Source: Methanolobus sp.
GTDB lineage: Archaea; Halobacteriota; Methanosarcinia; Methanosarcinales; Methanosarcinaceae
Assembly (NCBI RefSeq): GCF_030682845.1
Contig: NZ_JAUXNK010000045.1
Location: 1 to 64,000, forward strand
Direction of reading: 5' to 3'
DNA: 64,000 bases
Shown here in pieces: positions 45,059 through 54,289 of this stretch (position 1 is its first letter; each line of letters begins with the position of its first letter). A program made the position numbers and the translations under genes. The notes below the pieces were generated by a model, which did not search any database, was not told the origin of the DNA, and was given only the letters and a program-made list of their open reading frames with translations.

Positions 45059-46735
45059 ATGCAGATCCTGATCATAAATATCATTGACACTGCGCTGGTA
45101 ATAGGCGTGATAGCCGTCTTCCTGCTCATTGATATTATTGCAAAGAACAATCTGAAGATAGGCCATAAGGATATAGGTGCAGACCTGGCCATCGGTGCAC
45201 TTGCCATACAGCTTGCATTCGTGATCACGCTGCTTACAAACCGGGAAATGGAGTTCTTTTACAGCAATATAGTGCTTGCTGTTTGTTTTGCTTCTATCTG
45301 GGCAGTGTGCCTCTGGCTCCCGGACAAGAAAGATGTCCTTGGAAACATGTTCTCCTACACCCTGGGAACTTTTGCACTCTCACTGTCAATACTGCATATC
45401 CTAGGAGCATCCGGTATTACCGGCATAGGAATGGTAGTTGCCGCGTCCCTTGTACTTTCTGTTTCTGGATTTCTCTTTGCCGATTATCTCAATAATGAAA
45501 GGATAAGCCAAAGGTTCCTTGCCATTACCAGGGAACTGAATGCCTATGAAATGAGCGAGCATTACAGAAAGATGGATAGCGGAAAATCGGTCTTTGATCC
45601 TCTTCAGTTTGTTGTCGATATAATCAGGGGTGCTTTAAGGAATGACGACGACCTCACGGCAGTAAAAGGAATACATTCTCTTGGAAGATTCGGTTCCCAA
45701 GTCCTTATGGCAGGCGGGAACAGTTCTTTGATAGTCAGTCATTTGAGCTCACATCTTTATAGGCTGGGTGTGCTTGCAGAGAGCGAAAAGAAAATAGATA
45801 TCGTTAACGAGATCACAAAAGCTATGGCCACTATCGGCAGTGATTGCGCTGAAAAGAATATGAGTGGTTCCACACTGCAGATAATAGAGCACATGCACAA
45901 TCTCTTTACTCTTCACAAAGGAAGAAACTATGTTCTTCCCGGGGGCAGGGTATCACAGATCAGAAGAGCAAATACAATAAAAGACCTTTACAATGCATTG
46001 AATAATAATTATATTTCCACTCCAATGTATGAGTTTGCACTATCTGCAGGCAAAGTGGGCCAGACAGCCGCTACGCATAAAATGATAGAACCTGTTGAAA
46101 AAGCTGTCTATCTTCTGAAGATCATCGCTCTGGATGCCGCCTCAAATAAAGATATCCATACACTTGAGCATGTACGCAAAGCCATGGTGAATGTTGCAGT
46201 CACGGTCAGGGAGAACAGGCTTGAAACTTTTGAGAAGCAGATAATCATAGCTCTTCGGGATATCTGCATAAAGACCGTCCAGGAGTCGCCTGACAGGAAG
46301 AAGAATGATGCCCTCCGTAAGGTCGTTGCGGCATTCAGGGATATAGGGGACATATTCGGTGAGCGGTCCTACCTTGAGATCACAGGCTCCTTAAAAGATA
46401 TAGGCGTTACTGCTGCAAGAAAACATTCCGATGAGAAAGTCGTTGATGTTATAGGCCATATTGAATATTTCTGTGTGCTTGCTGCAGAAAAGAACCTAGA
46501 TGAAGAGGCTTCACTCTCAGTAAATGCGCTCGTACAGGTGTGTGAAGCTTCCATAAAGGAACAGATGGTGGAATCAACTGCCCTCTCCTCAAAGACCCTT
46601 GCAGGCTTGTCACAAAAGGAAGAGCTGATGGTTTTTGTCAATGATGCAGTTTTTGAAATTGGCAAATATAAGGAAATTGACAGGGAGATGTTTGCACTCT
46701 TTGAAAAGACCTATAATAATTCAGGTGGACGATAG
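45059..46735 (+). CDS. Membrane protein with large helical cytoplasmic domain, unknown function
   Basis: Residues 1-150 contain about five hydrophobic helices (LIINIIDTALVIGVIAVFLL first). From about 160 the protein is alpha-helical and repetitive (AMVNVAVTVRENRLETFEKQ and ALRKVVAAFRDIGDIFGERS lie in successive helices), resembling HEAT-like stacks. No catalytic motif is seen. TATA-like ATATATATAAATAAAA at 45020-45035 lies about 25-35 bp upstream of ATG 45059, so a leaderless transcript is plausible. It stands alone between a convergent pair and ftr. Confidence 0.75.
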   Translation: MQILIINIIDTALVIGVIAVFLLIDIIAKNNLKIGHKDIGADLAIGALAIQLAFVITLLTNREMEFFYSNIVLAVCFASIWAVCLWLPDKKDVLGNMFSYTLGTFALSLSILHILGASGITGIGMVVAASLVLSVSGFLFADYLNNERISQRFLAITRELNAYEMSEHYRKMDSGKSVFDPLQFVVDIIRGALRNDDDLTAVKGIHSLGRFGSQVLMAGGNSSLIVSHLSSHLYRLGVLAESEKKIDIVNEITKAMATIGSDCAEKNMSGSTLQIIEHMHNLFTLHKGRNYVLPGGRVSQIRRANTIKDLYNALNNNYISTPMYEFALSAGKVGQTAATHKMIEPVEKAVYLLKIIALDAASNKDIHTLEHVRKAMVNVAVTVRENRLETFEKQIIIALRDICIKTVQESPDRKKNDALRKVVAAFRDIGDIFGERSYLEITGSLKDIGVTAARKHSDEKVVDVIGHIEYFCVLAAEKNLDEEASLSVNALVQVCEASIKEQMVESTALSSKTLAGLSQKEELMVFVNDAVFEIGKYKEIDREMFALFEKTYNNSGGR

Positions 46736-46894
46736 TTCGGCTTTTAGCCTCTTTAGGTCTGCTTTTCGAAGGATATATGTACTGCGATTGTATTCTTATA
46801 TGCTGTAGTGCTTACGTTCACACGTAAAGCAATATGACAAATTCCGTACACTATATAATTAAACCTGAGGATCAGGCTTTAAAAAGGGATCATT

Positions 46895-47791
46895 ATGGAA
46901 ATCAACGGAGTAGAAATAGAAGATACTTTTGCTGAAGCGTTTTCGATCAAGATCGCAAGAGTGCTCATCACTGCAGCAACAAAGCGCTGGGCAGAGGTTG
47001 CAGCGCTGGAAGCAACAGGATTTGGTACATCTGTTATCATGTGTCCGGCTGAGGCAGGCATCGAAAGATATGCAAGCCCGCAGGAGACACCCGACGGCAG
47101 GCCGGGATACTATATCCAGATATGCACTTTCGGATACGATGCACTGGAACACCAGCTCCTTGAGCGCCTCGGGCAGTGTGTGCTCACAGCCCCGACCACA
47201 GCGGTCTTTAACGGCCTCCCTGCTGCTGAGAAGCAGTTCAATGTCGGTTTCAAGCTGAAGTTCTTCGGTGACGGCATGGAATCCGTAAAAGAGATCGCAG
47301 GCCGCAAGATGCACAGCATACCCATCATGGGCGGAGACTTCCTGGTTGAGGAGAACATCGGCGCAATACCCGGTATCGCAGGCGGTAACTTCTTCATCTT
47401 CGGTGACAGCCAGATGACCGCGCTTACAGCTGCAGAGTTAGCCGTGGACACCATCAAGGAACTTGAAGGCACCATCACTCCCTTCCCCGGAGGCATAGTA
47501 GCCAGCGGCTCCAAGGCAGGTTCCCACAAGTACGCCAAGTTCATGAAGGCAACAGCCAACGAAAAGTTCTGCCCCACCATCAGGGACAAGGTCGAAGGAA
47601 CCGAGATCCCCGCTGACGTGAAAGCAGTATTCGAGCTGGTCATCAACGGCCTTGACGAAGCCTCAATAAAGAAGGCAATGCAGATAGGCATCAAAGCAGC
47701 CACCACAGTCCCCGGTGTCAAGAAGATCACTGCAGGAAACTACGGCGGCAAGCTCGGCAAATTCCAGTTCCACCTGAAAGACCTCGTCTGA
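46895..47791 (+). CDS. ftr: Formylmethanofuran:tetrahydromethanopterin formyltransferase
   Basis: Ftr transfers the formyl group from formylmethanofuran to H4MPT, a reversible step of the C1 pathway. In methylotrophic methanogens it runs in the oxidative direction to CO2. The 298-residue sequence begins EINGVEIEDTFAEAFSIKIAR and has GTSVIMCPAEAGIERYA near 47 and IPIMGGDFLVEENIGA near 140, with the family length. A TATA-like CTATATAATTAAA at 46848-46860 precedes it by about 35 bp, and GGGATC lies just upstream of the ATG. Its own strong terminator follows. Confidence 0.97.
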   Translation: MEINGVEIEDTFAEAFSIKIARVLITAATKRWAEVAALEATGFGTSVIMCPAEAGIERYASPQETPDGRPGYYIQICTFGYDALEHQLLERLGQCVLTAPTTAVFNGLPAAEKQFNVGFKLKFFGDGMESVKEIAGRKMHSIPIMGGDFLVEENIGAIPGIAGGNFFIFGDSQMTALTAAELAVDTIKELEGTITPFPGGIVASGSKAGSHKYAKFMKATANEKFCPTIRDKVEGTEIPADVKAVFELVINGLDEASIKKAMQIGIKAATTVPGVKKITAGNYGGKLGKFQFHLKDLV

Positions 47792-47798
47792 GGTCTTT
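47777..47798 (+). terminator. Terminator hairpin of ftr
   Basis: AAAGACCTC (47777-47785) pairs with GAGGTCTTT (47790-47798) over a 4-nt loop and is followed by a T-run. The ftr stop codon lies in the hairpin. Confidence 0.85.
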
Positions 47799-47863
47799 TT
47801 TCTTTTCTGTTTTCATGCTCATATCGATCAGTATTATCTACCAGCTCTTTTCTCTATGTTTAG

Positions 47864-48474
47864 ATGAAAATGACACAAATGCAAGATTATCTAAGGCCAA
47901 CATACGTTATTGATTTTGATTACCCGGCCGTCATGAAGAAGGCAAAGGAACTTGCAGGAAATAGCAAAAACTCTGTTGAGATAACAAGAATCTGCTTTGA
48001 GTTTGTCAGGGATGAGATACTGCACAGCCATGACCACCTGATGAACCCGGTCACCCTGAAAGCCTCCGAAGTCCTGAAGTACGGCACAGGTTATTGCTAT
48101 GCCAAGAGTCACCTTCTGGCAGCCCTTCTCAGGGCAAACTCCATACCTGCGGGTCTTTGCTACCAGCGCCTGAGCAGGAATGATGATGGAGCTCCATTTT
48201 GCCTCCACGGGCTCAATGCTGTATATCTCGAAGAGATAGGATGGTATCGTATCGATGCCAGAGGGAACAGGGAAGGAGTGAATGCACATTCAACCCGCCT
48301 CAAGAACAGCTGGCCTATGAGGTAAAGATTGACGGAGAGGCCGACCTGCCGGAAATTTGGCCAGATCCACTTCCGGTTGTTGCTGAATCTTTAAGTGAAT
48401 ACAGAACATATGATGAAGTCTATGATAACTTGCCTGATATTCAGTTGATAGCGGGAAAGAAAAATAGAAGATGA
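47864..48474 (+). pseudogene. Transglutaminase-like protease-fold gene with a -1 frameshift
   Basis: The first 140 residues (from ATG 47864) match the transglutaminase-like superfamily: EVLKYGTGYCYAKSHLLAAL contains the active-site Cys, and FCLHGLNAVYLEEIGWYRID has the His and Asp region. After NAH the frame turns into STRLKNSWPMR and stops at 48323-48325. The family-like continuation is in the other register from 48289: FNPPQEQLAYEV, then LPEIWPDPLPVVAESL, ending at TGA 48472-48474. One missing base near 48287-48289 explains this. It is either a real mutation in a pseudogene or a sequencing or assembly error. The stop shares bases with a terminator. Confidence 0.8.
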
Positions 48475-48492
48475 AGACCAGCTTTTGGTCTT
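48474..48492 (+). terminator. Terminator hairpin after the transglutaminase-like gene
   Basis: AAGACCA (48474-48480) pairs with TGGTCTT (48486-48492) and a T-run follows. The convergent TraB gene ends just beyond it. Confidence 0.75.
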
Positions 48493-48514
48493 TTTCATTT
48501 GTTCTTGTTCAGAT

Positions 48515-49912
48515 TTATCCCAGTCCCAGAGCGAGGAACCCTGCACTTATTCCTGCCTGGATCATCTCCTTGGGGTTAACTCCTGTGACCTCAAGCATCA
48601 CATACACTCCCAGGAATGTGCCGGCCATGCTACCGAGGTTTGCCAGGGCTGCCACCAATATTACCCTGAAGAGATTGTTCTTCATCATATCCCCGGTATT
48701 TTCGGCATCTATAAGCTTCTTGAAATCATCTGTTGTGGGATTGCGGTACTTTGCCTCGGTGAGTCCTGCGAACCAGCCAGCGGCCATCATGGGGTTTAAG
48801 GATGTCAGCCAGGCTACAGAGAAGGCCGTGAGCACTGAGTATGGATGTCCCCTGGCAAGCAGGGCACCTGCGCCACTAAGTACACCGTTTATGATGAACC
48901 ACCAGGCAAAGGCTACCATCATCGTCTCGAATGGAACGCCTGATAACAGAAGCAAACCAAATGTCGCAATGGCAATGCCTACAACTGCAAAACCCAGCAG
49001 CTTGGCCAGGCTGAAGCGCTTTTTTGGGGTTTCCACGGAGTAATCGACCTTAGGGAGAGAGGCCGGATTCTCAAGATAGCGCTGTATGCCGGCTCTGTGA
49101 CCTGCCCCGACCACAGCAACGATCTTTTTTCCTCCGCTACCGGCAGCCCTTAACAGGTTTCTGGCCATGTAGGCGTCCCTTTCATCGATAAGGACTTTGA
49201 CAGCATTGGGAGAAGTTACCCTGAATTCCTCCACAAGGACTGAAACAATATCCTGGTTGGTGATGGTATCCATATCTATATCCTTGGTGCCGCCAATACC
49301 AAGCACTGCAGCCAGGAGGCCTCCCATCATCTTGATCTTTTCAATGAATCCCATTTCATTCCAGAAGCGCTGGAGAGTGACCTGGACATTCCTGTCTATC
49401 AGCAGGACCTGCGCACCGCTTGCTTCCGCCGCTTCGATGGCTCCGATCATCTCGGCACCCGGCTGGATACCCATCTGGTCAGCGAACTTCTTCTGTATAT
49501 GGGCAAGCAGCATGTGCACGATATAGAAATAGATCTTGCCTTCCTTCAGCAGTTCTTTAACAGGCACCTGGGTGTTTTGCACATTGCCCTTGATAGCTTC
49601 ATACCTGGGACTACATAGCTCCACGGCCACAATATCAGGTTTTTCCCGGCTGATAGCATTATTTACTTCCCGGACACTCTTCTCCGATACATGGGCAGTT
49701 CCCACAATTATGATCTCTGTGGGCGGGAGAGCCCCGGCTTCAGTTGTTGACTGGGGAATTATCTCTTTGACAAGCTCGATCCCCGTTTCCCTGTCAGAAG
49801 AGACTGTATGACCTGTCTCAATGCTGCCGGGATCAAGGCCACCGCTTGCACTGGTAGAAGCATAGGCATAAGGCGTCTCCTGGGAATCGTCGTAATTGCT
49901 GGATTGATTCAA
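48515..49912 (-). CDS. TraB/PrgY family protein
   Basis: Residues 65-310 form the TraB domain: EIIIVGTAHVSEKSVREVNN, VAVELCSPRYEAI and KIVAVVGAGHRAGI carry the conserved Gly-His and Glu residues. This fold is related to the erythromycin esterase/TIKI protease superfamily. The C-terminal 140 residues are four or five hydrophobic helices. Functions proposed for homologues include pheromone shutdown and membrane-linked proteolysis; none is certain here. A disordered N terminus of about 60 residues is Ser/Thr-rich. The M50 gene lies upstream on the same strand, 29 bp away, suggesting an operon. Confidence 0.88.
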   Translation of the reverse strand: MNQSSNYDDSQETPYAYASTSASGGLDPGSIETGHTVSSDRETGIELVKEIIPQSTTEAGALPPTEIIIVGTAHVSEKSVREVNNAISREKPDIVAVELCSPRYEAIKGNVQNTQVPVKELLKEGKIYFYIVHMLLAHIQKKFADQMGIQPGAEMIGAIEAAEASGAQVLLIDRNVQVTLQRFWNEMGFIEKIKMMGGLLAAVLGIGGTKDIDMDTITNQDIVSVLVEEFRVTSPNAVKVLIDERDAYMARNLLRAAGSGGKKIVAVVGAGHRAGIQRYLENPASLPKVDYSVETPKKRFSLAKLLGFAVVGIAIATFGLLLLSGVPFETMMVAFAWWFIINGVLSGAGALLARGHPYSVLTAFSVAWLTSLNPMMAAGWFAGLTEAKYRNPTTDDFKKLIDAENTGDMMKNNLFRVILVAALANLGSMAGTFLGVYVMLEVTGVNPKEMIQAGISAGFLALGLG

Positions 49913-49941
49913 TTCTTATCCTCTTGGAATCCTTTTTTGGA

Positions 49942-51033
49942 TCATTCGTTTAGCAACGTCATGGCCCGCATGAGATCAGACCTTGAAAGTATACCTACAA
50001 GCTCTCCTTTGTCCATTACCAGTACACGGCCGATGTTATTCCGGGTCATCACCTTAAAAGCCTCAGACGCGGGATCCTGGGGAGATACCGAGATAACGTC
50101 GCTGATCATGATATCAGACACAAGTTTTGCGTAGCGTTCATGCGGAAGGATATTGCGTATATCCGTAAATGTCACAATCCCTTTTAAAGAATTACCCTTG
50201 ACCACCGGATAACCCAGGTGCTTTTTCTCGAACATGAGTTTAGAGAGATCTTCCACATTAATATCAGGAGAAACAGAAACAACATCTGCTGTCATAATAT
50301 CCTTTACGCTGTACCTTTCCAGCAGCACTGTGATAGTGGTAGACCTGTCCTCTTCTGAAGCCCCGATATAAACAAAGAAAGCTATCAGGATAAGCCAGGG
50401 ATTGAAGAACAGGCCTATTATTCCCATAAGGAAAGCAAACAGTTTCCCAAAGGAAGCCGCATAGTGAGTAGCTTTGACATAGCTCATTCTTTTTGCATAC
50501 CATGCCCTGAGAAGACGGCCGCCGTCCATGGGAAATGCAGGCAGGAGGTTAAAGAGAGCAAGTACTATATTGATAGAACCCAGGATATTGAGCATTAGGA
50601 ATATTGAGGTATCCGAATAACCTGCCACAGAGGAGGAAACCAGTACGTTGAGGGCCAGCAATGTAACACCAATCACAAAGCTGACGAAGGGACCGGCAAA
50701 GGCCATCTTCAGTTCCTGGGACGGAACCCTGGGAATTTCCTCCATGGAAGAAACGCCGCCAAAAAGCAGAAGGGTTATGTCCCTGATCTCAACGCCATAA
50801 CCTTTGGCAATGTATGAATGCCCGGCCTCATGCAGAAGCACGCAGACAAAGAGCAGGATAGTTGTTATGAGGGACAGGGCGTAGACCATAAGCCCTGATG
50901 GCGTCCCGGCAAAACCCAGAGGTGGTTCCGTGGTCGCGAAAACAAAAGCAAATACAGGCAATATCAGTAAAAATGTAATGTGCAGTTTTACCGGTATCCC
51001 TATTATAGTCCCGATCTTAAATGAGGTCCTCAT
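49942..51033 (-). CDS. Site-2 protease family (M50) metalloprotease with CBS domains
   Basis: This 363-residue protein has about six hydrophobic segments in residues 1-230. The metalloprotease motif HEAGH is in VLLHEAGHSYIAKGYG near 68, and the third ligand motif in NLLPAFPMDGGRLLRAWYA near 162-180. Two CBS motifs occupy 245-363 (MTADVVSVSPDINVEDL, MISDVISVSPQDPASEA). It cleaves within membranes; CBS fusions respond to adenylates. The start ATG 51033 is the first in frame. It is probably cotranscribed with the downstream TraB gene. Confidence 0.92.
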   Translation of the reverse strand: MRTSFKIGTIIGIPVKLHITFLLILPVFAFVFATTEPPLGFAGTPSGLMVYALSLITTILLFVCVLLHEAGHSYIAKGYGVEIRDITLLLFGGVSSMEEIPRVPSQELKMAFAGPFVSFVIGVTLLALNVLVSSSVAGYSDTSIFLMLNILGSINIVLALFNLLPAFPMDGGRLLRAWYAKRMSYVKATHYAASFGKLFAFLMGIIGLFFNPWLILIAFFVYIGASEEDRSTTITVLLERYSVKDIMTADVVSVSPDINVEDLSKLMFEKKHLGYPVVKGNSLKGIVTFTDIRNILPHERYAKLVSDIMISDVISVSPQDPASEAFKVMTRNNIGRVLVMDKGELVGILSRSDLMRAMTLLNE

Positions 51034-51209
51034 AACGTGATGTTAGATTACGTTCTTATTTAGTTTTATCGAAAGTCAAATGCTTTGGAGAACACTTTCA
51101 CCTTGCTTGGCTCATGTGTATATATCTGCGATATATATTCATATCTAATGCAGGCTGGATGTACAGATGCCTTACACGCTTCAAGGCAAGGTACTATCAG
51201 CCTCACCCC

Positions 51210-52397
51210 TCACTTTTGCTCGTTTTCCCACTTTTGCTCACTTTTTGAACTACTTACAGGACCCAGCACTTTGGTCAGATCGGCCATGAACATGTCGATC
51301 ATTTCACAGCTCATATGAGGCATTATGACCAGGCGCAGAGCCTTTGGATCCTGTGTGATTGAAACATGCCAGTTATATTCCCTGGAAAGAGTGGCCCTCA
51401 TCACAGCAGGTTCAGGAACTTTGAGAGCTACAACGTTAATCACCGGATCAATAACAGGTTCGACACCTATCTCTGCAGCTTTTCTTAAAAGATACCGCGT
51501 CATTTCCATACATTTGCTGACCGTTTCAGTATAGCCTTCCTTCCCAAGGAATTTCATGACAGCAAAGGTAGCTGCAACAGCAGCTCCGCTGCGTGTTCCT
51601 GTCATGGTGTACTGGCTGTCCACAGTAAGATAAGGAGTATGTGCTTTAAGGCATCTCAGATGCTTGAATTCCCTGAATAGCAGGATACCTGAAGGAATAG
51701 TACTCAGACCCATTTTATGTGGGTCTATTGCAATGGAGGTCACTCCAGGCAGGGAAAAGTCAAACACATGTTCCTGCTCAAGGAAGGGAAGAACAAAACC
51801 GCCAAATGCTGCATCTATATGCAAAGGGAGAACCTTTTCAAGTGCAAGTTCGGAAATCTTCCTGATAGGATCGACCTGGCCAAATTCCGTGGAGCCGGCT
51901 ACCGCAACAAGCCCCACAGTGTTCTCATCTATAAGAGATCTCATTGCCTCAATCGAAACTTTGAGATCACTGTCAAGAGGAGCCTTCCTTACATCAATAT
52001 CAAGAATATCAGATACTTTGTCAAAAGAGAAGTGCGCTGATATTGGGACAACGACATTGAGTCTTGATCCGGAATGTTTTCGTTCATGCAAATTACGCAT
52101 GGAGCGGACAGCCTGGATATTGGATTCGGTTCCTCCTGTTGTAAGATAACCTTCTGTGAAGGGGCAATGAAGCATATTCCCTGTCATCCTGATGACTTCT
52201 TTTTCCATTTCATGAGTGCCCCTAAAAAGACCAAAATCTCCCATATTGGATTCAATGAATTGCATGTGAGCTTTAACAGCAATCCTGTGAGGAGCAGTAC
52301 ACATGGAACTCAGGACACGATCATAGCTGAAGTCCTTTGTTTTTGCATCATTCAGAAGAGAGAGGATTTCTTCTTCACTCAATCCGGTTTCATTCAT
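51210..52397 (-). CDS. mfnA: Tyrosine/aspartate decarboxylase MfnA
   Basis: This PLP-dependent group II decarboxylase has 395 residues. It shows [19 protein letters not shown], the PLP-pocket [17 protein letters not shown] and the Schiff-base lysine in [18 protein letters not shown] near 232-249. MfnA makes tyramine for methanofuran in methanogens; some homologues also decarboxylate aspartate to beta-alanine for CoA. Its presence agrees with the C1 pathway enzyme Ftr. The start ATG 52397 lies just upstream of the origin-like region, from which the gene reads away. Confidence 0.9.
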   Translation of the reverse strand: MNETGLSEEEILSLLNDAKTKDFSYDRVLSSMCTAPHRIAVKAHMQFIESNMGDFGLFRGTHEMEKEVIRMTGNMLHCPFTEGYLTTGGTESNIQAVRSMRNLHERKHSGSRLNVVVPISAHFSFDKVSDILDIDVRKAPLDSDLKVSIEAMRSLIDENTVGLVAVAGSTEFGQVDPIRKISELALEKVLPLHIDAAFGGFVLPFLEQEHVFDFSLPGVTSIAIDPHKMGLSTIPSGILLFREFKHLRCLKAHTPYLTVDSQYTMTGTRSGAAVAATFAVMKFLGKEGYTETVSKCMEMTRYLLRKAAEIGVEPVIDPVINVVALKVPEPAVMRATLSREYNWHVSITQDPKALRLVIMPHMSCEMIDMFMADLTKVLGPVSSSKSEQKWENEQK

Positions 52398-52533
52398 TTG
52401 GAAAGATGAATATTAGAGGATATTTAAAAGAATTGTGTTCCAAGAATTGTATTGCAGGAATTGTATTGCAGAAAATATTAAAGAGAGAGAAAGAGAGATT
52501 TGGAAAAATTGGGATCAGTTTGTAGCCCTGAGA

Positions 52534-52558
52534 GCTACCCCATGGTTTCTACTGGAAT
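52534..52558 (-). repeat. ORB-like motif 1
   Basis: Read on the minus strand it is TTCCAGTAGAAACCATGGGG followed by TAGC. It is the only copy of this orientation and lies on the far side of the AT-rich stretch from the other three. Confidence 0.7.
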
Positions 52559-52686
52559 TGAGTTGAGGATTTTTCCTTCGTACAATTTGTATTAAACAAA
52601 AAGAAAATTATATATACTAACAAGTTCATACTTACACTGCCAGGTTTTTTTAGAATGTTAAAAAAGTTGTTTGCATCTTTTTTTAG

Positions 52687-52710
52687 GTTTCCATTTGAAA
52701 TCATGGGGTC
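52687..52710 (+). repeat. ORB-like motif 2
   Basis: GTTTCCATTTGAAATCATGG, then GGTC. It is the most divergent copy in the core (ATTTGAAAT) but shares the CATGGGGT end with motif 1. Confidence 0.65.
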
Positions 52711-52726
52711 TCTCTCCTTTATAAAA

Positions 52727-52750
52727 GCTCCAGTTGAAACAAAGGGGTTT
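52727..52750 (+). repeat. ORB-like motif 3
   Basis: GCTCCAGTTGAAACAAAGGG, then GTTT. The first 15 bases are identical to motif 4. Confidence 0.7.
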
Positions 52751-52860
52751 AACTCCATATGAAACACTGATGCTTATCAATCACTGATCAATCATTGTTC
52801 CCGGAAAAAATTTAGCGTCTCTTAACATGCTTTTTTCGGTCCATTTTTATTCTTTCCATT

Positions 52861-52884
52861 GCTCCAGTTGAAACAGGGGGGTCT
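52861..52884 (+). repeat. ORB-like motif 4
   Basis: GCTCCAGTTGAAACAGGGGG, then GTCT. It is the copy nearest to cdc6, whose start lies about 140 bp downstream. Confidence 0.7.
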
Positions 52885-53025
52885 TAACCATAACCATTAA
52901 TAACCTACCCTTCCTATGTATCCTTTGGAACAAAAAAGGAAACTGATAAGAAACTATTATTATAGCGCTTTGTTCCTGAAAAATAATACTGTGTTTATTA
53001 TTGATATTATTAGGGTGACGCAAAA

Positions 53026-54261
53026 ATGCAAAATAAGTCGTTGGATGGTTTATTTCAGGAGTTATTGGAAAATGAACCTATTTTTAAAAACAAAGAAGTT
53101 TTAAGGCATTCTTACACCCCGGATTCTCTTGTTCACAGGGACGATCAGATAAACGGTCTTGCTTCTATCCTGGTTTCAGCTTTAAGGGGGGATACTCCCT
53201 CAAATATACTGATATATGGTAAAACAGGCACTGGAAAGACAGCTGTTACACGTCATGTGGGAATCGAGCTTGAAAGAAAAGGTGAATCGCTGGGGATTTC
53301 CTGTAAAGTGGTCTATCTGAACTGTGAGGTAATAGACACCCAGTACCGGCTTCTTGCAAATCTGTCAAGGCAGTTTGGCGAGGATGTGCCAATGACTGGC
53401 TGGCCCACCGACCAGGTCTTTGCAAAGTTCAAGGAAGCAATTGACTCTGAAAAACAGGTTATCATTATAATTCTTGATGAGATAGATAAACTGATCAAAA
53501 AAGGCGATGATGTTCTTTACAATCTTTCCAGGATAAACACTGATCTGGAGCAGGCTAAAGTTAGCATGATAGGAGTTTCCAACGACCTGAAGTTCACAGA
53601 GTTCCTGGATCCCAGAGTAAAAAGCTCCCTTGGGGAGGAAGAGATCATATTCCCTCCATACGATGCTGAACAGATAAGTGATATCCTCCGTGAGAGAGCC
53701 CAGATAGCCTATAAGGAACATGCCCTTGATGAAATGGTCATCCCGCTGTGTGCTGCATTTGCAGCCCAGGAACATGGTGATGCGAGGCGTGCTCTGGACC
53801 TTCTCAGGGTTGCAGGTGAAATTGCTGAACGTGAGAACCAATCTCGTGTTGATGAACATCATGTCAAGATTGCACAGGAGAAGATCGAGATCGACCGTGT
53901 TGTTGAGGTCGTGCGCACGCTTCCCACCCAGTCCAAGTTGTCCCTCTACAGTGTCATGCTGTTGAGGAACAACGGCTACAGGAATGTCACCACCGGCGAG
54001 GTCTACAATGTGTACCGTCAGTTATGCATGCACGTGGATATGGATATCCTTACTCAGCGCAGGGTCACTGACCTTATGTCCGAGCTTGACATGCTTGGAA
54101 TTGTCAATGCGGTCGTCGTAAGCAAAGGCAGGTACGGCAGGACAAAGGAGATCGTCCTGAGCGTTCCCATAACAAGCACAAAAAAAGTGTTATTTGAGGA
54201 TTACAGGCTCAAACCCCTTGATGGTTTTAAGCCTGTGATGACGACCCAGTTGCATCTGTAA
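53026..54261 (+). CDS. cdc6: Orc1/Cdc6 replication initiator
   Basis: The 411-residue AAA+ ATPase has Walker A GKTGTGKT at residues 65-72, Walker B IIIILDEIDKLIK near 145-157 and the sensor 1 segment KVSMIGVSNDLKF. Sensor 2 is in GDARRALDLLRVAGE, and a C-terminal winged helix covers about 300-411. It binds ORB elements and loads the MCM helicase. ATG 53026 has GGGTGACG 8 bp upstream. The four ORB-like motifs lie just upstream, so it likely recognises its own origin and may autoregulate. Confidence 0.95.
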   Translation: MQNKSLDGLFQELLENEPIFKNKEVLRHSYTPDSLVHRDDQINGLASILVSALRGDTPSNILIYGKTGTGKTAVTRHVGIELERKGESLGISCKVVYLNCEVIDTQYRLLANLSRQFGEDVPMTGWPTDQVFAKFKEAIDSEKQVIIIILDEIDKLIKKGDDVLYNLSRINTDLEQAKVSMIGVSNDLKFTEFLDPRVKSSLGEEEIIFPPYDAEQISDILRERAQIAYKEHALDEMVIPLCAAFAAQEHGDARRALDLLRVAGEIAERENQSRVDEHHVKIAQEKIEIDRVVEVVRTLPTQSKLSLYSVMLLRNNGYRNVTTGEVYNVYRQLCMHVDMDILTQRRVTDLMSELDMLGIVNAVVVSKGRYGRTKEIVLSVPITSTKKVLFEDYRLKPLDGFKPVMTTQLHL

Positions 54262-54289
54262 TAGCTGCATCTGTAATCAGAAGTTTGGA

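Larger units (their letters stand above)
52534..52888. other. Probable replication origin (ORB-like repeats around an AT-rich stretch, next to cdc6)
   Basis: Four related motifs, TTCCAGTNGAAAC-like cores followed by a G-run (GGGG), resemble archaeal origin recognition boxes. One is on the minus strand (52534-52558) and three on the plus strand (52687-52710, 52727-52750, 52861-52884). The minus and first plus motif flank about 130 bp of AT-rich DNA (52559-52686), a candidate unwinding element. The region lies immediately upstream of the Orc1/Cdc6 gene, the usual archaeal arrangement. Origin activity is inferred, not shown. Confidence 0.75.
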
